Shown here one piece after another: positions 1 to 7,094 of a DNA stretch of 64,000 nucleotides; the first letter of the stretch is position 1; every line of letters begins with the position of its first letter. A program made the position numbers and the translations under genes. This DNA comes from Nitratireductor pacificus pht-3B (GTDB lineage: Bacteria; Pseudomonadota; Alphaproteobacteria; Rhizobiales; Rhizobiaceae). The notes below the pieces were generated by a model that saw only the letters and a program-made list of their open reading frames with translations, did no database searches and was not told where the DNA came from. The stretch lies in the NCBI RefSeq assembly GCF_000300335.1, contig NZ_AMRM01000008.1:1-64000 (forward strand). The letters are read 5' to 3'.

Positions 1-725
1 GCCAGCGCCTGCAGCCGGCGGTCGCTGTCGGGTTGCAGGGCGCCGAGCCGGCCGTTCCTGATCACCAGCACGCCGCGGCAGCGCGACAGAAGATCCTCGG
101 CGCGGCCGTTCATCTCAATCACCCGGCCGTTGTGGTCGAGCAGGAGCGCGGCGCGGTCGATCCGGTCCAGCGCTTCGAGCCCCGTCGCGTTCCTGGCGAC
201 GACGAAGCGCCGGTTGAGGCGGGCGATCCGGCTGAAATGGTGCGACAGCCGCGCGAGCGTTCCCGCCTCCTCCCGTTCGAAGAAGCCCTGTCGCACCGAG
301 CGCAGCAGGGGGACGCACCACGGCTCGCCATCGATCTGAAAGCCGATCGCCGCAAAGCCCTTATAGCCCCATCGCAGATAGAGGTCGTTGTAGTGCGGCA
401 GGCGCCGGCGTTCCTCGTCCGTGGCGAGATCGTGCTCCAGCACGACGGCGGTCGGGCTCTTCTCGAGCATCGGCCAGCCGCGCTCGGAGCGATAATGGCC
501 GGCGTACCAGCCGCCCCTGACATAGTGTTCAAGGAACTCGACATAGTCCGGCGAAGCCGGCATGTGGGCCGCGTTCTCGTTGACGTCCTTGGGAAAGAAC
601 ATGGCCGCGCTGGCGCCGACCGACCGGGACAGCGCCTGCAACGCCAGCGGCCAGTCGTCCGGCAACACGACCGCGTCATAGCAGGCGTCCAGCGCCCGAC
701 CGATGTCGTCCCCGTTGAACGACAT
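1..725 (-). CDS. LuxR-family transcriptional regulator, 3' end cut by window edge
   Basis: The minus-strand frame starts at ATG 725 behind a good Shine-Dalgarno (GGGAGGGG) and stays open to the window edge, giving 241 N-terminal residues (MSFNGDDIGRALDACYD...). The visible part resembles the N-terminal sensing half of the regulator at 3438-4565: an aromatic-rich segment (W, Y and F near residues 65-75, with 'YVRGGWYAGHY'), then a stretch on 'LARLSHHFSRIARLNRRFV' and a PAS-like 'ALLLDHNGRVIEMNGRAEDLL'. By analogy the missing C-terminus should carry a LuxR helix-turn-helix. It lies directly downstream of the Slam gene on the same strand, with a 109-bp gap that may hold its own promoter (TTGAGT, 16 bp, TTAATT by eye). 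The DNA-binding domain is not in view, so the class is inferred from the paralogue. Confidence 0.75.
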   Translation of the reverse strand, partial: MSFNGDDIGRALDACYDAVVLPDDWPLALQALSRSVGASAAMFFPKDVNENAAHMPASPDYVEFLEHYVRGGWYAGHYRSERGWPMLEKSPTAVVLEHDLATDEERRRLPHYNDLYLRWGYKGFAAIGFQIDGEPWCVPLLRSVRQGFFEREEAGTLARLSHHFSRIARLNRRFVVARNATGLEALDRIDRAALLLDHNGRVIEMNGRAEDLLSRCRGVLVIRNGRLGALQPDSDRRLQAL

Positions 726-834
726 GTCCCCTCCCGAAGCCACTGCACGGAGATTATCCACGAGCGGAAGGATTAAGCAACCATGGGAAGAATTAATTTG
801 CCAGTTAAGGTAACTCAAGGTTGCTGAAACGGTG

Positions 835-2142
835 TCAGAAACGCATCCTTCCGCTGATGACGAGATCGTTGCTCTCATAGGCGTAGAAACCGACATTGGA
901 GCGGTTCTGCGTGTAGCGGTAGCCGACATAGGGCATGACGCCGAAGATCTTCAGCCGCTCATGCGCGACGCCGACCTGAACCTGGAACTGATCGTCCCGG
1001 CGCGGCACGCTGGAGAGCGCGCCGGCTTCGTCGTAGGCCTTGGCCTGGTAGGACAGGGTGATGTCGGTATAGAGGCCGTTCGGCCAGTACTTCTCCAGTC
1101 CCGCGCTGATCTTCGCCAGATTGTGCGCCATGTGCCGCGCCTGCGTGTGCTGGCGTTCCAGCGCCAGCGAGACGGTTCCGGCGAGGTCGGGCGTGAACCT
1201 GCGGCGCAGGCCGATCTCGGCACTCGCCTTGTAGCCGTCGAGATAGTCCATGTCGGGATAGGTCTGCGACATCATGCGCAGCGCAAGGCTGATTTCGGTG
1301 TTGTCGAAGACCGCCCGCGAGACGTTCACCGCGCCTCCCATGCGATAGGCAAGCAGGTCCCCGTCCTGCCACTGGATTTCCGCGACCGGGCCGACCGACA
1401 GTTTCGTCGCGCCGAAATCATGCTGCAGGCGCAGGGCCGGCGCGACGGTCACCACGCTGCCGGAAGGGTCCTCCACGCCGCGCTCCAGCGTCGTGGTCAC
1501 CGATGCCAGCAGGTCGCTGCGTTCGCCAAGGGCGAAGCGGCGATAAAGGGTGAGCCCGCCCGTCACCGTGCTGCCGCTCTTCTCGCGGCTTGCTTCGGCG
1601 ACGCGGAACGGCAGGTCGTTCAGATAGACGATCTTCTGCTTGGTGCCCCGGGTCGCATTGGTGGACGGGGTGGCGGACATGGAGAGAGACAGCCCGAGCT
1701 GCGGATTGCGCTTCTCATAGGCGGCGAGCGCCGCCTCGTACTGCCGCACGATTTCGGGATCGTCGGCCAGCGCGAGGTTGCGGCGGATGTGATAGACGGC
1801 GGCGCGGTGCCGGCCCTGCGCTGCCAGCGCGTTGATCAGCAGGTGGCGCGCCCGCATGTTGCGTCGATCCTGCGCCAGAAGCCCGCGCGCGCGGCTTTCG
1901 GCGCAGGCGGCATCGCCCAGCGTGAGGCAGCGATAGCCGTCCACATAGGAAGGCAGCCAGGCAAGACCCGGCGAGAGCTGCGAGAAGCCGGCGGCCAGCA
2001 CCCGCGCGCCGTCCACGTCGCCTGAAGCGATGCGCCGGTCGAGCAGGTCCACCGGACCCGCCGAGGCCGGTCTTGCCGCAAATGGGGCCGCGAACAGGGC
2101 CGCTAACAGGGCAATGAATGCAAGAATGAGTCTGATCTTCAT
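835..2142 (-). CDS. Slam/DUF560-type outer-membrane lipoprotein translocator (type XI secretion)
   Basis: 435 aa. Residues 1-28 form a Sec signal peptide (hydrophobic core ALLAALFAAPFA, cleavage near PASA). Residues 30-150 are helical and TPR-like (RARHLLINALAAQGRHRAAVYHIRRN). From about 160 to the end there are alternating amphipathic strands typical of a 14-stranded barrel, ending in the outer-membrane signature with terminal Phe (SGRMRF). This is the architecture of Slam proteins (surface lipoprotein assembly modulators), which carry TbpB/fHbp-like lipoproteins to the cell surface. The start at 2142 has only a weak ribosome-binding site. It follows the lipoprotein gene with 95 bp between, across a strong hairpin. 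The pairing with a TbpB-like lipoprotein supports the assignment. The cargo specificity is unknown. Confidence 0.8.
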   Translation of the reverse strand: MKIRLILAFIALLAALFAAPFAARPASAGPVDLLDRRIASGDVDGARVLAAGFSQLSPGLAWLPSYVDGYRCLTLGDAACAESRARGLLAQDRRNMRARHLLINALAAQGRHRAAVYHIRRNLALADDPEIVRQYEAALAAYEKRNPQLGLSLSMSATPSTNATRGTKQKIVYLNDLPFRVAEASREKSGSTVTGGLTLYRRFALGERSDLLASVTTTLERGVEDPSGSVVTVAPALRLQHDFGATKLSVGPVAEIQWQDGDLLAYRMGGAVNVSRAVFDNTEISLALRMMSQTYPDMDYLDGYKASAEIGLRRRFTPDLAGTVSLALERQHTQARHMAHNLAKISAGLEKYWPNGLYTDITLSYQAKAYDEAGALSSVPRRDDQFQVQVGVAHERLKIFGVMPYVGYRYTQNRSNVGFYAYESNDLVISGRMRF

Positions 2143-2159
2143 AGACCGATCGCGGAACC

Positions 2160-2191
2160 GGCGCGCCGGGTCTTTTCAACCCGGGCGCGCC
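2160..2191 (-). other. Intercistronic hairpin between lipoprotein and Slam genes
   Basis: Inverted repeat with arms GGCGCGCCGGGT and ACCCGGGCGCGCC (one bulged G) around a pyrimidine-rich loop. No U-tract follows on the minus strand, so it looks more like an mRNA stabiliser or attenuator that lowers Slam expression relative to its cargo than a full terminator. Confidence 0.55.
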
Positions 2192-2237
2192 GGCGCCGTT
2201 GCTCCCCCACCCGTGGAAAGAATGGTCCCCGCCGGCG

Positions 2238-3263
2238 CTACTGGCGATCGCCGAACACCACGCCGCTGATGTCGTGGGTGGCGCTTTCGCCGGCGATCAC
2301 GGCGCCGATCTGGCCGCCGTCCTTGCCATAGAAGCGGCCATAGGCTTCCGCCTCAACCTGTCCCAGGCCATCGTTCTGGATCATGGTGTTGAGCGCGGCA
2401 TTGCCCTCGAGTTCGGACGTGAAGCCGTTCTGGACGATCTGGCCGGGCTTGAACATGACCACGGCGCCCTGGCCCGAGACATCGGTGGTCGTGTTGTTGC
2501 CGCCGACCTGGGCGCGATGCTCGTCCACCGCGATCGAGCCGGAAACGGTCTTGGCGCCGAAATCGGCCTCCATCGTCGCATCGCCGATATAGCGCACCCG
2601 CCACGTGTCGGTGTCGTAGTCATACGACTTGGCGCGCGCCTCGATCCGGCCGCGCCCCTGATAGGTGGCCTTGCCGGTGCTTGGGAGGGCGGTCGGCTTG
2701 GTTTCAAGTCCGACGATGGCGTAGCCGGCCACACCACCGCTATCGTCCGCAGTCGCCGCATCCGCACCGGGCTTGTAGCGCATGTAGTAGTTGAGCGGCA
2801 CCATGCTGGAGGTCCCGGATTCCAGCGCTTCCTTGGTCTTGCCGTTCAGCGCTGCGACGCTGGCCATGGTCCGCATCTGGTTGTTGCTGTTCAGTGCGGA
2901 GGTCTCATAATAATCCCCGTTGCCCTGGAGGTCGGCGTCGGTGAAGCTCACCTTCTCGCCGGCGACCTCGAACGAATAGCCGTTGGCGGTCTTCTCGACC
3001 TTGACCGGTGTCGGGTCTCCGGCTTCGCTCTTATCCTTGTTCGCAACATCGTCATAGGTGCTCACGAACGGGGCCGTTCCGCCCTCGAGCTTCTTGCCCG
3101 CGGCGGAGAAGAGTTGCGCCATCGTGTCGGTCGCCTCGGTGGCATATGTCGCCTTGTAGACATTGGCATAGGGCGCCATCGGCGGCTCCGGATCGCCCGA
3201 TTTGCAGCCCGCGAGCGCTGTCGCCGCCATCAGGGCAGGAAGCGCGATTGCCTTGTATTTCAT
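2238..3263 (-). CDS. TbpB-like surface lipoprotein, predicted Slam cargo
   Basis: 341 aa from ATG 3263, chosen over an in-frame ATG 18 bp upstream because GGAGGGG lies 7-8 nt before it. The N-terminus is a lipoprotein signal with lipobox LAGC at about residues 16-19, followed by the acidic linker KSGDPEPP. The mature protein is rich in beta-strand and glycine. Its C-terminal third carries the TbpB/HpuA-type barrel signature: 'AEAYGRFYGKDG' then 'IGAVIAGE' and 'ISGVVFGDRQ' (compare G-x-F-Y-G...E-x-x-G in TbpB lobes). It is first in the minus-strand unit with the Slam gene. The ligand (transferrin, haem, other) cannot be read from sequence. A non-Slam lipoprotein with a calycin-like barrel is the main alternative. 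Confidence 0.75.
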   Translation of the reverse strand: MKYKAIALPALMAATALAGCKSGDPEPPMAPYANVYKATYATEATDTMAQLFSAAGKKLEGGTAPFVSTYDDVANKDKSEAGDPTPVKVEKTANGYSFEVAGEKVSFTDADLQGNGDYYETSALNSNNQMRTMASVAALNGKTKEALESGTSSMVPLNYYMRYKPGADAATADDSGGVAGYAIVGLETKPTALPSTGKATYQGRGRIEARAKSYDYDTDTWRVRYIGDATMEADFGAKTVSGSIAVDEHRAQVGGNNTTTDVSGQGAVVMFKPGQIVQNGFTSELEGNAALNTMIQNDGLGQVEAEAYGRFYGKDGGQIGAVIAGESATHDISGVVFGDRQ

Positions 3264-3351
3264 CAAAATTCCCCTCCGCATGGATCACCTGACCGCATCC
3301 CCAGGATCGGCCACTCGACGAAACGTTAGCGGTTGGAAAAGCCACCGGCAG

Positions 3352-3365
3352 CTCCCATTTGGGAG
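3352..3365. promoter_or_regulatory. Inverted repeat in divergent lipoprotein/LuxR promoter region
   Basis: CTCCCA-TT-TGGGAG lies about midway between the divergent starts at 3263 and 3438. Position and dyad symmetry suit an operator for one of the LuxR-type regulators flanking the Slam pair. No homologous second site was found, so this is a candidate only. Confidence 0.3.
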
Positions 3366-3437
3366 GTGCGGTTGCATCTCAAGCCCGTCTAGGTTGTGGT
3401 ATCGAAGACGAGGCTCGGGGCAGCGGGGAGGTCGCCC

Positions 3438-4565
3438 ATGCGCACTTCGCGGGAGGGGGTGGACCGCATCGCCTCGACGATACGCGAGCAGATTCTGGAC
3501 GCTTCCGCCGATCAGGCGCACTGGAACACGGTCGCGGCGACGCTTTCGGACGCGTTCCCGGGGTCCTTCACCGCGATCCACAGTCTGGATTTTGCCTGCC
3601 CGCGGATCAATTTCGACATCACCCGGAACGTCGATCCGGACTACCTGGCCTCCTATGGCGCGCATTACGCCTTCATCAATCCCTGGCTGGCGTTTTGGGA
3701 GGGCTGGCCGGCCGGCACCGTCGGCATCGCCGAGCGCGACTGCCCCGCGCATCTGTTCCGCGGCACGGCGTTCTACGAGGAGTGGCTCGTTCCGCAGGGC
3801 GATTTCCGGGGCGCGGCCGGCCTGAAGATAGACGGAGGACCGCATGACCTGCTGCATCTGGCGATGCACTACCCGCTCAAGCTGTGCGACGGCTATGACG
3901 ACGCACTGGAGAAGATCCTGAAGTCCGTCCGTGGCGACATCCGAAGGGCGGTCGGCCATGCGCGGCGCGTCAACGACATGATGGGCCGGATGGCGGCTTT
4001 CGCGGCCGTGGTCGAGCGCTCTCCCGACATCGCGCTGGTGGTCGACCGGTGGATGAAGATCGCGGCGGCGAACGACATCGCGGAGGCGGCCCTGCGGGAA
4101 GGGCGCCTGCTTGCGGCGCGCCACGACCGGCTGGTCATCCGGGACATGCAGGCCAACGCGCTTCTGCGGCATACGGTGGAACAGCTCGTCGCCGGCCGCC
4201 CGGTCGACAGCGCGCATCACCTGATGGCGCATGGCGGGGCGACCTGGCGCGTATCCTTCGTCGCGCTGTCGCGCATCGAAAGCACCGCCATCGTTCCGGC
4301 GAAGCCGCTGGTCCTGCTGCTGTTCCGCGATCTGAGCCGCCCGCCCGGCGCCCGCAATTTCGATCAGCTCGGCCCGATCTTCGGTCTCACCAGGGCGGAG
4401 ATCGACTTCTGCCGGCACATGGCCGAGGGACGCACGCTCTCGGAGACCGCGGATGTGCTGGGCATCACGGTGGGGACGGCGCGCCAGAGGCTCAAGCTGA
4501 TCTTCCAGAAGACGGAAACGCATCGCCAGAGCGAGCTGGTGCTGCTCCTGGCGCGCTATGGCTGA
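3438..4565 (+). CDS. LuxR-family transcriptional regulator
   Basis: 375 aa from ATG 3438 (GGGGAGG 6 nt upstream); an upstream in-frame ATG at 3396 lacks a ribosome site. The N-terminal and central part (to about 300) is a PAS/autoinducer-like sensing region with several Trp/Tyr residues (FINPWLAFWEGWPAG). The C-terminus, about 315-372, is a LuxR/GerE helix-turn-helix: 'GLTRAEIDFCRHMAEGRTL', then 'ADVLGITVGTARQRLKLIF' as the recognition region, 'QKTETHRQSEL'. No receiver domain is present, so it is not a classical response regulator. It is transcribed divergently from the TbpB-like lipoprotein and is a likely regulator of the Slam pair. The gene at 1-725 is its paralogue. The signal is unknown. 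Confidence 0.8.
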   Translation: MRTSREGVDRIASTIREQILDASADQAHWNTVAATLSDAFPGSFTAIHSLDFACPRINFDITRNVDPDYLASYGAHYAFINPWLAFWEGWPAGTVGIAERDCPAHLFRGTAFYEEWLVPQGDFRGAAGLKIDGGPHDLLHLAMHYPLKLCDGYDDALEKILKSVRGDIRRAVGHARRVNDMMGRMAAFAAVVERSPDIALVVDRWMKIAAANDIAEAALREGRLLAARHDRLVIRDMQANALLRHTVEQLVAGRPVDSAHHLMAHGGATWRVSFVALSRIESTAIVPAKPLVLLLFRDLSRPPGARNFDQLGPIFGLTRAEIDFCRHMAEGRTLSETADVLGITVGTARQRLKLIFQKTETHRQSELVLLLARYG

Positions 4566-4703
4566 GCCCGGGCCTCTTTCGCGCCCGCCATAGCCGCCTC
4601 CTATATGGCGCAGGGACTATTTCGATTATCCTCCGCCGCCGCGGCCCGACAGACCCTCATCCGTCCCGGAACGCATCATTGTTTGGGACGGGATGTTGCC
4701 TGA

Positions 4704-4810
4704 CCCTAGACCGGTTCATCATTTCACGGAAACGCTGTCCCGTTCTGTCTCCTTGTTTCTTCGCGTTTATGCAGGCGTCAGGGGATTCCACCTGACTGCC
4801 AAACGCGCTA
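4704..4810 (-). repeat. Palindromic mosaic repeat, copy A
   Basis: The reverse complement aligns over about 105 bp with copy B (23255-23360): shared blocks include GCAGTC(A/G)GGTGGAATC, GCATAAACGCG, GAAACAAGGA, CAGCGTTTC(C/T)GTGAAA and GATGAACCGG. It has the size and mosaic-palindrome character of the intergenic repeats (RIME-like) described in rhizobia. Its outer end overlaps the permease stop codon at 4808-4810. Confidence 0.75.
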
Positions 4811-5539
4811 CAGGGCCGCGTTCGGCCGGGCGACCCGTGCCGTGCGCTGCGGCTTCGGCCGCTCGTGCAGCGGCGTCAGGCGCAGCTCCAGCGCGCGCAG
4901 GAGCATGATCAGGATGGTGTTGATCGCCAGATAGATCGCGGCCACCATGCAGAAGACCTCGATGACGGCGAAGGTCTGGCTCATCAGGTCCTTGGCGACG
5001 CCGGTCAGCTCCATCACAGTGATCGTGCTGGCGAGCGACGTCGCCTTGAGCGTCACGACGATCTCGTTGCTGTAGGCCGGCAGCGCGCGCCGGACGGCGA
5101 TCGGAACCGTGACGAGAAACAGAACCTTGAGCGGCGAGAGGCCCAGCGCGCGCGCCGCCTCGACGGCGCCTTTCGGCACGGCCGCCAGCCCGCCCCGCAT
5201 CACCTCGGCGGTGTAGGCGCCCGTGCACAGGCTCATCGCCACCACGGCGCAGGCGAAGGGATCCTTCAGGACGATCCAGGCCGGGCTTTCGCGCAGCCAT
5301 GCGAACTGGCTGAGGCCGTAATAGAGCACGAATATCTGGACCAGAAGCGGCGTCGAGCGGAAGGCGGTGACATAGGCCACGGCGATCATGCGCGCGACGC
5401 GATGGCGCGAGGCGCGGGCCCAGGTGGCGAGCGCCGCCAGCACGAAGCCGAGGGGCAGGGTGGCGGCGGCCAGCGCCAACGTGACCCAGATGGCGCCCGC
5501 CAGTTCGGTCAGCACGCGGAGCGTGGTTTCGAAATCCAT
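4808..5539 (-). CDS. Polar amino-acid ABC transporter permease (HisM/GlnP type)
   Basis: 243 aa, starting at ATG 5539 two bases after the stop of the preceding permease. It has a long first transmembrane helix (IWVTLALAAATLPLGFVLAALA), the family loop 'YVTAFRSTPLLVQIFVLYYGL' and the EAA-type coupling motif 'GAVEAARALGLSPLKVLFLVTVPIAVRRALP'-like segment near residues 140-165, followed by further membrane helices. The C-terminal tail is basic (RPKPQRTARVARP). It should form a heterodimer with the 5542-6252 permease in an amino-acid or opine importer. The stop codon lies inside repeat copy A, so the last codons may derive from the repeat insertion. Confidence 0.88.
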   Translation of the reverse strand: MDFETTLRVLTELAGAIWVTLALAAATLPLGFVLAALATWARASRHRVARMIAVAYVTAFRSTPLLVQIFVLYYGLSQFAWLRESPAWIVLKDPFACAVVAMSLCTGAYTAEVMRGGLAAVPKGAVEAARALGLSPLKVLFLVTVPIAVRRALPAYSNEIVVTLKATSLASTITVMELTGVAKDLMSQTFAVIEVFCMVAAIYLAINTILIMLLRALELRLTPLHERPKPQRTARVARPNAAL

Positions 5540-5541
5540 CG

Positions 5542-6252
5542 TCAGCCCCAGCGCATTCTGCGCTCGGCGGCGACGAACGCGCGCGAGGACGCCGCCACGA
5601 GAACGAGATAGACGACCGCCGCCACGCCGTAGAAGAAGAAGGGCTGCCCCGTGGTGCGCCCCGCGAGGCCGACGACGCGCATCAGCTCGGCAAGGGAGAT
5701 GACGGAGAGAAGCGTCGTTTCCTTGATGGCCATGATCCAGACATTGCCCAGTCCCGGCAGCGCATAGCGGAACATCTGCGGCATGATCACCAGGCAGAGG
5801 CCGGCGAGCGACCGCAGGCCGAGGGCGGCGAACGCCTCGAACTGCCCGCCGGGAATGGTGGCGTGGGCGCCGCGAAACACCTCGGAGCTGTAGGATGCCG
5901 AGACCAGCGTGACGGCCATGACGCCGACCGTGAAGGCGTCGACCTCGATATAGCCATTGTAGCCGAAGCCGCCGGCGATCCACATCAGGGCGCCGTTGGT
6001 CCCGAAGAACAGGAGGAAGATGACCAGGAGCGGCGGGACGCCGCGCACCACCGTCGTGTAGGCATTGGCCGCGGCGGCAACCCACCGGTTGCGCCCGAGC
6101 TTGGCCAGGGCGAGCGCGAAACCGAGGCCGACGCCCAGGACATAGCCGAGGCTGGCGCAGGCCACGGTGACGCCCAGCCCGACCAGGAGCGGCCTCGACC
6201 ACCCCTGGTCACCCCAGGCCAGTATCTCCAGCAGCGATGCCTCCCCAGCCAT
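5542..6252 (-). CDS. Polar amino-acid ABC transporter permease (HisQ type)
   Basis: 236 aa. Membrane helices are visible at about 20-45 (LLVGLGVTVACASLGYVLGV), 60-85, 95-120 and 195-220. The family signature 'AYTTVVRGVPPLLVIFLLFF' precedes the coupling loop with 'GQFEAFAALGLRSLAGLCLVIMPQ' at about 125-148 (EAA motif). The start at 6252 is 6 bp after the binding-protein stop, and translation of the next permease starts 2 bp after this stop, consistent with coupled subunits. It pairs with 4808-5539 in a type I importer. No ATPase gene is present in the cluster. Confidence 0.88.
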   Translation of the reverse strand: MAGEASLLEILAWGDQGWSRPLLVGLGVTVACASLGYVLGVGLGFALALAKLGRNRWVAAAANAYTTVVRGVPPLLVIFLLFFGTNGALMWIAGGFGYNGYIEVDAFTVGVMAVTLVSASYSSEVFRGAHATIPGGQFEAFAALGLRSLAGLCLVIMPQMFRYALPGLGNVWIMAIKETTLLSVISLAELMRVVGLAGRTTGQPFFFYGVAAVVYLVLVAASSRAFVAAERRMRWG

Positions 6253-6258
6253 GCGGGA

Positions 6259-7089
6259 TCAGGCTCCGCAGACCGCCGGATCGGCCCTCGTCGAGATGTC
6301 GAAGCCGAACCAGTGCTCTGAGATGCGGCGGATCTCGCCTTCCTTCTTCAGCGCGCACAGGGCCACGTCCCATGCCTTGCGCAGCTCGTCGGAATCCTTG
6401 CGCATCAGCCCGCCGACGCCGACGCCCAGATAGTTGAACGTCTCGAAGTTGAGGTCGGGCGAGAGGATCTCGATGCCCTCGCCCTGCGTGGTGCCCGTCA
6501 ACGCGATCCAGGGCGAGCGCCCGGCGAGCGCGGCGTCGAGGCGGCCGGCCAGCAGGTCGAGATTGAGGCTGTCCTGGTTGTCGTAGAGCCGGATGGTGAC
6601 GTCGCCCTTCAGCTCGTTGTCCATGAAGCGCTGGCTCTGCGTGCCGGACTGGACGCCGATCGTCTTGCCGACCAGGGCCTCGCGCAGCTCGGGCCAGGCG
6701 CTCTTGCCGTTCAGGCCGGCGCTCTTGGCGGCGGCGAAGTTGATCGGGAGGTTGGCGTAGCTCTGCGTGAAGGCAAGGCGCTTCTGCCGTTCGGCCGTGA
6801 TCGAGATTCCGCCGACGAGGATATCGTACTTGCCCTGCTCCAGCGCCGGGATCTGCCCTTCCCAGGGCTGCGCGGTGAAGCGGCACTTGCGCTCCATCCG
6901 CTCGCACACCAGTTTCGCCAGCTCGATGTCGAAGCCGGTCAGTTCGCCCGCCGGCGTCATCGAGCTCCAGGGCAGGTAGCCGCCATCGGTGCCGATGCGC
7001 ACCTCGGGCTTCTCCTCCGCCGCGGCCGGTCCCGCCAGTGACGCCCCGAGCGCCAGCGCCGTCAACAGTCCCACCAGTTTTCGATACAT
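6259..7089 (-). CDS. Periplasmic amino-acid binding protein (SBP family 3)
   Basis: 276 aa from ATG 7089 (GGAGGGG about 10 nt upstream; a GTG three codons earlier sits too close to that site). Signal peptide with core LLTALALGASLAG, cleaved near AAA-EE. The mature protein begins 'PEVRIGTDGGYLPWSSM...GELTGFDIELAKLVCERM', the classic HisJ/ArgT fold opening, then 'CRFTAQPWEGQIPALEQGKYDILVGGISITAERQK' with the ligand-binding Ser/Thr/Arg region. Two Cys (in 'VCERMERKC') could form the disulfide seen in ArgT/HisJ. It is encoded between an M20 peptidase and the two permeases. The ligand is likely a polar amino acid or opine. Confidence 0.88.
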   Translation of the reverse strand: MYRKLVGLLTALALGASLAGPAAAEEKPEVRIGTDGGYLPWSSMTPAGELTGFDIELAKLVCERMERKCRFTAQPWEGQIPALEQGKYDILVGGISITAERQKRLAFTQSYANLPINFAAAKSAGLNGKSAWPELREALVGKTIGVQSGTQSQRFMDNELKGDVTIRLYDNQDSLNLDLLAGRLDAALAGRSPWIALTGTTQGEGIEILSPDLNFETFNYLGVGVGGLMRKDSDELRKAWDVALCALKKEGEIRRISEHWFGFDISTRADPAVCGA

Positions 7090-7094
7090 GTCCT

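Noticed and set aside
2160-2191. Hairpin as a true terminator between lipoprotein and Slam genes
   Set aside because: No T-run follows on the minus strand, so it is listed as an intercistronic structure instead.
832-3329. Long plus-strand open frames over the Slam and lipoprotein genes
   Set aside because: They are antisense shadows caused by high GC; translations are low-complexity Arg/His/Gly-rich without domain signatures, while the minus strand has signal peptides and family motifs.
4808-6202. 464-residue extended form of the second permease
   Set aside because: The first 220 residues are the out-of-frame reading of the preceding permease; ATG 5539 gives a normal HisM-type protein.
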